DNA of 20,462 nucleotides, from the NCBI GenBank assembly GCA_033064195.1, contig JARBJD010000725.1, positions 1-20,462 of the forward strand, read 5' to 3'. The notes under the pieces are model-generated. The model saw only the letters and a list, made by a program, of their open reading frames with translations. It was not told the origin of the DNA and did not search any database. Numbering within the stretch: the stretch's first letter is position 1; every line of letters begins with the position of its first letter. Position numbers and translations under genes: made by a program. Positions 8,426-17,097 of the stretch are shown piece after piece. This DNA comes from Blattamonas nauphoetae. Its lineage: Eukaryota; Preaxostyla; Oxymonadida.

Positions 8426-8527
8426 AAAAGAAATCGACGTTGTTTTCTAAAAGTACTCAAAATTTGCTTCAAAAAAGACACTTTTCAAGAGGTCCGTTTT
8501 TCGCCTTTATTTTTGAATTTACGGCCA

Positions 8528-8565
8528 AATATTGACTACTCTGAAATGTCAATATTTTCAGTAGT
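8528..8565. repeat. Two interlaced inverted repeats
   Basis: AATATTGAC at 8528-8536 pairs with GTCAATATT at 8548-8556. ACTACTCTGAAA at 8535-8546 pairs, with a two-base gap, with TTTCAGTAGT at 8556-8565. The two pairings overlap, so only one can form at a time. The site lies about 130 bases upstream of the leftward gene at 8398. Confidence 0.45.
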
Positions 8566-8659
8566 AAGTGAGATGGAAATTAGAATGAGTCATATTAAAA
8601 AAAATCAATTGGCTCTGAGATTCAAAATGATTTCTCGTTCCAATTCTCCTATGAGTATC

Positions 8660-10365
8660 ACCTATGCCAGTTTGGTTCCCATTTCGCTTCTACCACTACT
8701 TTGATTGGATCACAACTATCGCTTTTTTCACCATTGAAGAGTCGAGGTCGGTTCACTGAACCATGTGCATTAAAATCAACGTTGTCATGGTGAGGAGGAG
8801 AGATGTGGACTCTAATCAAGATTAATGATGAAAGAATGCAAGATACCACTGAAAAAGCAGGAACATGGTTTGAATCCCTGTCCTCCTGCAGATATCACCG
8901 GATTTTTTGGCTGTGCGGAGAGACTCGCTGTTCTGTGATGGAACAGGCTGATCATCGGGAAAATAGGGAAGAAAAGTAGTAAAGAGAGCATACAGATCAT
9001 GAGAATGTCGGTTGAATGAACATTCAGACGAATTAACGAGCGAATTCAAGAATCGAGGATGATGTTTTGACAGGGGCACATGTGGAATGGGGATTAAACA
9101 AATCTAGGTCTGCTTTGACAAAGAAATGGTGTCGATTCTGTGTGCATTTGTGAAAAAAAGCAAATTTGTGTCGTGTGGTTTGGTTCTTTGCAGGTCAATC
9201 ACAGCTTTGAGATGACTTGGAGATGACTTGTGATCGGTGTGAGTGTGATGACCAAAATCTGGAACACTACCATAATGATGCTGTGAACAGGTAAAAGTCA
9301 TACAGAATCGTTCCAATCTTGTCGTAAAGACACGGAAAGTCATCAAGAAATCGATTGTCGCCACCAGGATGAGATTGTTTTAAGTTCCTAATCAGAATGC
9401 ACTGATGGACAACGGATTTTCGAAGAAATCCGATAGAAGTGCAGAAATAGCCTGTTCAGCATGTGGTTCACGATCATCCCATGATTCACACAAGATTGTG
9501 ATGATTTGACTGAGAAGGCAGTAAATTACAACACTTGCCACATCAAACTGGACTAAAGTCACAATACTGTCTGGTGGATTTCGAATTGACTTGATTATCA
9601 TCTTATTCAAGGAAAAGTGAAAAGATCTCTGACCCAGAATTAAAAACCATCATGTCATGACATGTCAACGATTTTGCGAAAAATAGGTCTGTCATGTCAT
9701 GTCAGACAGGTATATGATGAAATGAAAAGGCACGTGTAAAACAAAATTGGAGATTAAAAGGTTGTTGAAGATATTCCGTTGTCGCTAAAATTGGTCTGGC
9801 GGCTGTGGCGAAATCGACCCGCGTGAATTACGATCAGGATTAATGTGATATTCACGAACTTGGATGCGGTTCGAGAGGAAAGACAAAGTTCCGCTTTGGC
9901 TGATGGCTTGCTGCGCCTCGCGCACTGTCTTGAAATGGGACAATATTTTTGACATCATAGCTCACAACCTTAAAATGAGAATTTCCGAAAATCCGTAAAT
10001 CCTTCACGAATTGAGATTGTATGTTTTTCTTAATTGAGATTCTTGATGTTTTGATCTCCAAGTCTGTTCTATTGACAAATGAAGTGTGATCGAACCATAA
10101 TCGTGATGTTATGTCCGAGGATTCCTGAAAAGGGTGTTTTCCGATTTCGCTGTCTGTCTACTGCAGTTTTGTCATGAATTAATTGGCCATCAGTATCCTG
10201 GAAACAGTCTGTTCTATATATTTCGTCATCTCACTTCAATCTCAGATTTTAGGGTACCCAATCGTCCACCATTCATATCATCCCAGGTCTGTCTTTGTTA
10301 CGCATTGCTTATTGTCCATATCTGACTTAGGTCACTATGGATCTGGTCATGAAGTGAATCATAAA
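8660..10365 (-). pseudogene. Decayed host gene with a RasGEF N-terminal-like motif
   Basis: Read leftward, protein-like segments follow one another in changing frames. They are DEIYRTDCFQDTDGQLIHDK (about 10180), SEIGKHPFQESSDITSRLWF (about 10130), IKTSRISIKKNIQSQFVKDL (10055 onward), MIIKSIRNPPDSIVTLVQFD (9602 onward), DFLMTFRVFTTRLERF (9352 onward), SLVNSSECSFNRHSHDLYAL (about 9040) and RPRLFNGEKSDSCDPIKVVV (about 8750). The piece FLMTFRVFTT closely fits the core of the RasGEF N-terminal domain (FLxTFRxFTT), the structural module beside Ras exchange-factor catalytic domains. No catalytic CDC25 domain is visible. Stops and frame changes between the segments show decay. The pseudogene call is fairly safe; the RasGEF label rests on one short motif. 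Confidence 0.4.
9653..9704. repeat. Pair of palindromic TGTCATG repeats
   Basis: TGTCATGACATGTCA at 9653-9667 and TGTCATGTCATGTCA at 9690-9704 differ by one base and are 37 bases apart. The first contains two overlapping palindromes (TGTCATGACA and TGACATGTCA). They lie between coding-like segments of the decayed leftward gene. Confidence 0.4.
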
Positions 10366-10669
10366 AATGAGGCCAAATATGGTCATCTCTGGATTGATAC
10401 CCTTCGAACCCTTCCACTCGTCGTCAAAGTTTTTATCTCTCGGTCTTCATTATTTTCCATTCATTCATTTTTGCTCTTCCAATCTCACACACGCTAACCA
10501 CCCGTTCCCGAAGGCTCTCACCAATGCAGACGATGTCGAGCTGAAGGATCTTATCAAACTCCACGAAGCTTCACAGCCAATTGAGATTGTTGACTATATG
10601 TTGGTCTTTGAAAATACAGAGCATCCATCGTTCAAAGAGAAAGAGACAAAAATCCTTGAAGAGGCAGCC

Positions 10670-10739
10670 GTATGGAATCTTCTGTTCTCTACCCCGCATT
10701 CTCTCACTCATCACATCCATTCTCATCTCGAATATCCAG
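10670..10739 (+). other. Intron of the anoctamin pseudogene, 70 nt
   Basis: GTATGG opens and ATATCCAG closes this stretch. The flanking frames join in phase from KILEEAA to KKKSKEKNRRQTR, which places an anoctamin-like N-terminal segment before a Lys-rich linker. Confidence 0.6.
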
Positions 10740-13111
10740 AAGAAAAAATCTAAAGAAAAAAACCGAAGACAGACACGTTATCAAGCGCCTGCTCGAACGT
10801 CTGTGCTAAAAGTGGTAGACCTCCCGGAGAACCTCGAATGCGATGCTAACAAAAGTGCTGGATACTTGGTTGACGACGAGATTGCACAGATCCGGCTGGA
10901 ACAGTCGAGAGAACGACGAGAACACCAACAGACCAAAAGTACGAAAAGCAGTAAAAGAGGCTGAAATGGCAGAGGTCGCACAAACTGAAAACAACGATGA
11001 TGTCAACGAGGTGGCACTCTTTTCCAAGTCGAAGCAGAAGACCAGCAAAGACATTGAGAAAGTCAAGCAGCTCATCATGACCAAGCTCGCAGACCGAAGA
11101 ATCGCTTTCGACGAACAGAAGAGCGTTGACGGAAAGAACATTCTTCTTCGAATTTCTGCCATATTTGAGGCCTTGTGTATCGAAGCGGAACGTCTCCACA
11201 TCAAAAGGTTCTCAAAGAAGAGTTCGTCACGAACGAAGATGACACCGGCATCATCAGAATTCACCGTTCAGCACAGAAAAGATTTTCCGGGGATTGATCG
11301 GCCAAATGTGTTTTTCTACCCTTCCGAGCGAAAGTGACTTGCCTGGTCGCTCCTCACTTCCATAGAGGTTACCAACGACGATAAATTTGGAGACATTCCT
11401 TTTGGGGACAGCCTCATCCCTCAAGTCGGTGTGGAAGTGGTACAAGTTCGGGCTAGGAACGCCACCCAATGCACTTGCCAGCTATTTCGGTTGAGAGGGT
11501 TGCAGCACAGTTCGCGTTCAACGAATACCTCATCAAGTCACTCTCCATCCTCGCATTGGTTGGGATCGTCGTCTTCGTCCTCGACCAGGTGGACAGGACA
11601 GGCACTGCACGAACAATTGCGTAGCTCGTCGATGTTGTCATCATCTTCGTCCGGTCTTCCATTTTCGACCGTCTCTGGCGCCGAAAGAACGCGCGCAGCC
11701 TGTACGACACAAACTCCCTCAAACCAACCGAGCCAGACATGATCCGACCCGTGTTCATCGGAAAGATGCAGTTCTCAGACATCACCGGCCACACCGAACG
11801 TGTCTACCCCACCCGACTCAAAGTGTGTCGGACAGTGGTAAGCTGGATCGTCAGTGCCATCTTCCTCGCTCTCTCGATTGCGGGGCAGTGGGCGACTGTG
11901 TTCTACGAGGCAGACCTTGTCAGCACATTTCATGTCCAGGCCGATTCGGAGGCTGTACTGTTCCTCGTCCGATGCAAGCCTGGCCTGATCAACGGAGTGC
12001 TGCAGATGGTACTGTGGTCACTGTATGGACGAGTGGCGGTGTGGCTGACCGAGTTTGAGAATCACAAACGGTCGGAAAAGCACGAATTGTGGTATACGAT
12101 GAAGATGGTTGTGTTTCTGCTGGTGAACTCGTCGTTCTCGTTCTTCATCATCTTGCCCAGAGCCGATCTGGGAAGAGCGTCCAACGAGGACGAGCTCTTC
12201 AAGCAGCTCACTCTTCGTGCGAACATCCTCCTCATCCTCCAGTTCCTGAAGAGGGAGCTCGGACACACTGTCATTGGCAATCTGATCGGGAGTGTCCCTG
12301 TGTGGAGGAGACGAGCACAAACACGACACTACGAACGGAAGAAGAGGGCGCTGTGAAGAACTTGGACGACGACCAGTCGCGCTTCAACACCCCAACACCC
12401 GGTATGGACCTGATGAGCCAAGACCTGTATAGCCAGACACAAAGCAGGCTGAACACAATGGAGACAGCAGACGACGTGCGGGGGCGGAAGGGGAAGAAAG
12501 AAAAGTAGAAGAAGAAGGTCAGGCAGTCCACCAAAATGACTGTGGTGCCACGCGAGCTGATGCTGGAGCTGCGGGAGAAGCGGAGGGAGTTCAGGGAGTA
12601 CGAGAACGAGTACAACAAACGCATGTCGGAAGTCGAGTTTGAGCAGTCGAAGGGCAAGTACGATTACGTGCAGCAGTATCTGGACAAGCTGAACTACATC
12701 CTGCAGATCGCCTTCTTCACTCCGATCTCGCCCCTCTCGTCCCTCGTGGCTCTCATCAGCGGCGTGCTCGACACCCTCTCCGCGCGGTACAAGCTGCTCA
12801 ACACAAAGCAACACCCGATCCCGTCGACTCGCCCAAACACGTCGTGGATGGAAACGTCGATCACGACGATCATCTGAGCCTCCATCCCGCTCACCACACT
12901 CGAGCTGTATTACTGTTTCCGCGCCAAGCTGACCGACCTCTTCACGGGAGGCTACACTCCAACCACTGCAGACAACGCAGCGTTTGTTTTCTTCATCCAG
13001 TTTCTTGCTGCGTTGGCACTGGAGAACTTGTTTCTGGCAGTCCGTGCGGCGATTGCGCTGTCTGTCAGTGCGGTCCCGAGAATGGTGCGCAGATCGATCA
13101 AAGAGGACGAG

Positions 13112-13153
13112 GTGACATACTTTCTCTTCCTCAAATTCATTTCCCTTTTTCAG
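13112..13153 (+). other. Probable 42-nt intron of the anoctamin pseudogene
   Basis: GTGACA at the start and a T-rich tract ending CCCTTTTTCAG fit a very short intron. Removing it keeps the frame and joins RRSIKEDE to the charged C-terminal tail. The length is a multiple of three, so unspliced reading cannot be excluded. Confidence 0.45.
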
Positions 13154-13499
13154 AAAATGTAAGAGGATATGCTCAGCCTTGTCAAATAAAACGATAAGAA
13201 GGAGCGTGAGAGGAAGCGATTCAAGACGGACATGGAGGAGTTCTACAGAAAACAAGAAGAACGGAAGAAGAAGCAAATCCTTGACATTCACCCCGAACTC
13301 AAGAAGAAAAAGCATCCTTAATCAAGGTGCTTTCCCTTCTTCATTTGGTGCGTATTAATTTTTCACATTTTAACTTGCTTCTAATCGATCCAACCCCTTA
13401 AACATATCTCACCTGGTTTCAGCTTTCTTTCTTCGTTTATCTTGTTTCTGTGCATTCTTCGATTCATTTCTTATGCACTCATGATTGTAGACTGCATCT

Positions 13500-14955
13500 G
13501 CTCAAATCGACACGGAATTCGGGGCGATCAAGCTGAAAGTGGGCTTCATCCTCATCTTCGACGACATCATCGGGCTTAAGATGCAGCAGAGCATCTACCT
13601 GCGCTCAGAGGGTCTGACGTACCAGATGGAGTCAGAGAAGGAGCTTCCTATTCGCATATCTCTATTTTGTAGTCCGTCACATCAAACTTCTTTTATGTCG
13701 ACTACTAACTTGTCCTTTCATCTCAGCTTATCCAAGCATATCCACACATCCCTACTGACAACATATCTGAACAGAGTCTATGTTCTGGAGATTTTCAGCG
13801 AAGCCTATCATTCAAACCAGGTAACAGCCCGACCACATGGGATATATTCTTAATATGGAATTCTTGATAATTCACGCTGTTTCTCTGTTATGTTCGTTCA
13901 TTATTTGTCGTTCTTTCGGTCGCAGATCGGAGAGTCTACAATCAACATCCTGACGCAGGATCGCAGCTGTCCGCACTGAATGATCTCCAACAAGAACACT
14001 TTTTACGACAACAACGTCATTTGCCAGCTCAAAAGTCTGCTTTCCACTTCATCTTATTGACCATTTTCTCTCCCATCGTCTCCATCCATTCCACAACAAA
14101 CGTCATCAGTTGGTTGACCAAAAGCTAAAACCACGCCCACTGCTACATCATCAAAGCCACAGACTCCTTTGGCACAGAAAATAAAACAGAAGACACAAGT
14201 GTCTGCCACATCCCAAACACCCATCGCACTCCAACACGCCTGAATGCATCAATGAAGCTGAGTAATATTCATGGATCCAGTCAACCAGACTAAATCAGCT
14301 CTCTAAGCGCAGTCGACTCTGTGGCCATTGAGTTTGGTCATCAAGATATCCAAACGCTTCTTCAAATCAAGAAGTCGGCTGTTTTCGTTAATAGGATATA
14401 CAATACTCTTGCCAAAATTCTTCGATCTGAATTATTGGGCGAGTTTGGGCACAGTTGCTGCTTGCTGGTTCAAATTGTCGCTGACGACAGTCCCAATGCG
14501 ATTTCCACGATTCTAAAGAAGGATTGAACAGATCGCAGATCGAGAAATTGGAAGATTCCAAGTGGATAGTGTTGAGGATACATTTGTAGCGACGTGACAT
14601 GTTACAAGGAACCACAGACTAGAGTACACACCTCATCGAACAAAACACTCTCTCTGTCCTCGTTCGCGGACTTGAATGCCCCAACTTGAACATTACAAAT
14701 GCATCCATGATCCAATTGCACAAAATTATCCTTTCCAGCGTCCAGATGACACCTGACTTCGAACCACACACAGCTTAGAGAAAAGCGAGGATTCTGGAAG
14801 TCTCTCGTTCAATAACAACCAAGTCTCAACTGTTTCTCATTTTCCCGAATTCTTCATATCATGGTAGTGTCAGTCATTTCACCTGATTGCTGCCCAAAAT
14901 CTCCTTTTCTCCGAACCAGTTCCATCTCCGGCTAACACAATAGTGAGGCGATAAA
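13500..14955 (+). pseudogene. Decayed, intron-bearing host gene of unknown family
   Basis: Several protein-like segments follow one another on the plus strand. They include IDTEFGAIKLKVGFILIFDD then GLKMQQSIYLRSEGLTYQME (13508-13640), VYVLEIFSEAYHSNQ (13777-13820), IGESTINILTQDRSCPH (13926-13976), NHAHCYIIKATDSFGTENKT (about 14130), VDSVAIEFGHQDIQTLLQIK (14309 onward) and VRGLECPNLNITNASMIQLH (about 14665). A likely intron opens GTAACA at 13821 and ends CGCAG at 13925. In-frame stops of several kinds and frame changes separate the rest. There is a Cys pair in SCPH but no domain I recognise. It may be one gene or two, and the boundaries are rough. Confidence 0.4.
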
Positions 14956-15230
14956 CGGCTCTTATTCATCATGTAATTGAAAGAATTTAGCGATGATGTC
15001 GTTCAAACGTGTTGTAACTGAAACTGTTTCCAAGAAATGATGGTCGATTGATTCTTGTTGTGTGAGACGTAAAACGATGGTGATTTCCGACTTTCAACTT
15101 ATTAAATGAGTGAGTATGGTCTGTATGTTGCAATAAGCCGGTTTGGGTTTCATCATCTTATCCTTCAGAGGCGAATGACGAGCAGATCAATCTTAGCTTT
15201 CTTGGTTCCTGAAGAGTCGGTATTCCAGAT
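14956..15230. other. Non-coding stretch
   Basis: I see no gene, repeat or RNA structure here. It lies between the 3' end of the rightward remnant and the 3' end of a leftward remnant. Confidence 0.4.
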
Positions 15231-16165
15231 CTAAATGATCAGAAAAGATGTTCTTCTGTTCTGCATTTTCGTAGTGACGGTATTAAGATTGTCAGGGAAT
15301 GTGATCCATACTGGGAGTATCCGGTCTTCCTGTTGAGAATGATCCCCTTCTGTTGGTTGTGTGTGGACGCTGCTGTTCAATCGCTTTCGTTCCAAGCTGA
15401 GCAGAGGTGTTTTGGTGCCTGGGGCTTCTCCATCAATAATCTCCGACTCTGTCGGAGAGAGTCGATTGTCATTCAGCTTGCGAAGGAGAATACGGCAGAG
15501 TGCAGAGGGTTGGGGTTTGTGAGAGGTTGGGGTCGAGAAGGATGGCTGGCGATGGGGTTTGCTGATGTGTTGAGATGAATGCAGGTGAAATGCTGCAGTA
15601 GACAGGAGGGTTGATAACAGACGGCTGCTAAATCGACGGAAATAAAAGCGAGGACAATGTGATTCCCTTTGTCTGCGAAAGATGGGTGAGAAGGAAGCTT
15701 GACGAGGAAGCTGTGAAATGGATCATCAGTGGCAGGGCTGTCTGCGTGTTGGCAAAGAAAAAGCCGAATTCATGTCCCTCTACATCATTGGGTGATGATA
15801 CTGGGGATGGGAAGCGTTATTTCCGCAGGACAGTGGCGGTGGGAATGATCCATTTCATCGGTTTCGAAGGAATGAAAATGAAAGGGTTTGTGGGAGCTGA
15901 TTCTAACAATTTGGACGAATGCGCGAATGTGCTCAGAGAGCGGATGGAAATACGACAGGAAGCGCTGTAATAAAAAGATGTTTTACTGGGATGAAATTGA
16001 CGTCTTCCTGGGTCATAAGCAAACTTTCGTTCTGTGTTTCTTATTTTTTCTGTTCGCTGTTGTCGAAAAGACGAGGACTGGCTGGATCATACAGGTGGAA
16101 TGCATGTTGAGCGACGTCAGAGTCGAGAATGATGTTGACGGAGGAAATCCCATCAAATTGAGGTT
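15231..16165 (-). pseudogene. Decayed leftward host gene of unknown family
   Basis: Read leftward from about 16165, one frame gives QFDGISSVNIILDSDVAQHA and FHLYDPASPRLFDNSEQKK, then after a stop MTQEDVNFIPVKHLFITALP. A second frame continues with TNPFIFIPSKPMKWIIPTAT, PSPVSSPNDVEGHEFGFFFA and NTQTALPLMIHFTAS, crossing two stops in about 190 codons. A third gives RLSPTESEIIDGEAPGTKTP and ends at a TAG at 15233-15231. The amino-acid make-up is balanced and unlike chance. The plus-strand frames at 15333-15578 and 15659-15970 are shadows of this. The Ser/Pro-rich C-terminal part suggests a disordered tail. I recognise no domain. Confidence 0.4.
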
Positions 16166-16310
16166 TGGGTTTTACCGGTGTGAAATAGTGGGTTATATCG
16201 GTGTGAAATAGTGGAGAAGACGGCTCTGAATGGAATGTGAAATCGAGAAAGACGAAACGTTGTTATGAAGAGGGTGAGGGCTGTTGGAGAGGTGAGGTGG
16301 GTACATTCAG

Positions 16311-16886
16311 GTCGATTGGAGGGGAAGAGTGGGCATAATGAGGTCGATTGGAGGGGAAGAGTGGGCATAATGAGGTCGATTGGAGGGGAAGAGTGGGCAT
16401 AATGAGGTCGATTGGAGGGGAAGAGTGGGCATAATGAGGTTGATTGGAGGGGAAGAGTGGGCATAATGAGGTCGATTGGAGGGGAAGAGTGGGCATAATG
16501 AGGTCGGTTGGAGGGGAAGAGTGGGCATAATGAGGTCGATTGGAGGGGAAGAGTGGGCAAAATGAGGTTGATTGGAGGGGAAGAGTGGGCATAATGAGGT
16601 TGATTGGAGGGGAAGAGTGGGCATAATGAGGTTGATTGGAGGTGGGAAGAGGGCAATACGAGGTCGATTGGAGGTGGGAAGAGGGCAATGCGAGGTCGAT
16701 TGGAGGTGGGAAGAGGGCAATGCGAGGTCGATTGGAGGTGGGAAGAGGGCAATACGAGGTCGATTGGAGGTGGGAAGAGGGCAATGCGAGGTCGATTGGA
16801 GGTGGGAAGAGGGCAATACGAGGTCGATTGGAGGTGGGAAGAGGGCAATACGAGGTCGATTGGAGGTGGGAAGAGGACAATGCGAG
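16311..16886. repeat. Minisatellite, 18 copies of a 32-bp unit in two variant blocks
   Basis: Copies start every 32 bases with GTCGATTGGAGG or GTTGATTGGAGG. Ten copies (16311-16630) carry GGGGAAGAGTGGGCATAATG. Eight copies (16631-16886) carry GGTGGGAAGAGGGCAATGCG or its TACG form. Single-base variants recur among copies (C/T in the fourth position region, GCG/ACG at the end), showing spread by unequal exchange or replication slippage. As 32 is not a multiple of three, each frame cycles through the same 32-codon pattern, so frames stay open on both strands without coding. Confidence 0.95.
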
Positions 16887-17005
16887 GTTGATTTACAGAG
16901 CTGATGTGGTTGAACATATGAACGAAAACTGACTTGTGGGTTGATTGAGACCTTTGTTGTCTCTTTGTGTCGCATCCCAACACATTTTCTCGAGAAACCT
17001 AAAAC

Positions 17006-17013
17006 TAACTATC
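17006..17013. repeat. Left copy of the 8-bp target-site duplication
   Basis: TAACTATC lies directly before the left terminal repeat and is identical to 19528-19535. Neither extends by a further matching base, so the duplication is exactly 8 bp. Confidence 0.9.
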
Positions 17014-17031
17014 TAGGCATGGCTGACCGGC
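17014..17031 (+). repeat. Left terminal inverted repeat of the hAT-type element
   Basis: TAGGCATGGCTGACCGGC matches the reverse complement of 19510-19527 at all 18 positions. The 18 bases end in the first subterminal CTGACCGG site. Confidence 0.9.
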
Positions 17032-17097
17032 CAAAAGTGCCGGTCAGTGTCACCTCAGAATTCGTATAAGGGTCAGATCTCTCTTGATTTGTAAATT

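Larger units (their letters stand above)
1..8430. mobile_element. Partial capsid-bearing virus-like element, Polinton-like (fossil)
   Basis: This block holds two related capsid-like genes, small basic and hydrophobic proteins, a phage-type S74 chaperone protein and repeat proteins. They form two converging gene arms that meet near 5000. Leaders are very short and T-rich boxes recur just before start codons, which is virus-like and unlike the intron-bearing host genes to the right. I place it with Polintons and Polinton-like viruses because of the capsid pair and the compact layout. The defining genes (polymerase B, integrase, packaging ATPase, protease) are not in the window. The left end lies outside. 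No terminal repeat was found on the right, so 8430 is only the start of the last promoter-bearing gene. About four genes are broken, roughly one or two breaks each, and the rest look whole; the copy therefore looks fairly young. Confidence 0.6.
10504..13321 (+). pseudogene. Anoctamin/TMEM16-family pseudogene
   Basis: Anoctamins are multi-span membrane proteins acting as calcium-gated channels or lipid scramblases. The family order is readable. The cytoplasmic N-terminal domain has DYMLVFENTEHPSFKEKE at 10592-10645 and ILLRISAIFEALCIEAERL near 11140. The first membrane helix is FAFNEYLIKSLSILALVGIV near 11510, and PVFIGKMQFSDITGHTERVYP follows at 11748. The highly typical LTEFENHKRSE is at 12045-12077, followed by helix FLLVNSSFSFFI. 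The late helices include IPLTTLELYYCF near 12890, and VPRMVRRSIKEDE ends at 13111 before a Lys-rich tail. Decay is clear: frame changes near 10905, 11440 and 12340, and in-frame stops near 11337, at 12506, 12875, 13160 and 13187. The true start is not identifiable. Confidence 0.8.

Noticed and set aside
8861-8890. tRNA-like T-arm (GGTTTGAATCC with an acceptor-like CCTCCTGC)
   Set aside because: The T-stem has a mismatch, and no matching 5' acceptor, D-arm or correctly spaced anticodon arm is present upstream.
15333-15970. Plus-strand open frames of 81 and 103 codons
   Set aside because: The minus strand of the same stretch reads much more like protein, so these are probably its shadows.
16153-16983. 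Three overlapping minus-strand and three plus-strand open frames of about 95-276 codons over the minisatellite
   Set aside because: They exist only because the 32-bp unit lacks stops in most frames; all frames encode the same cycled 32-residue pattern, and none has a plausible start context or a unique domain.
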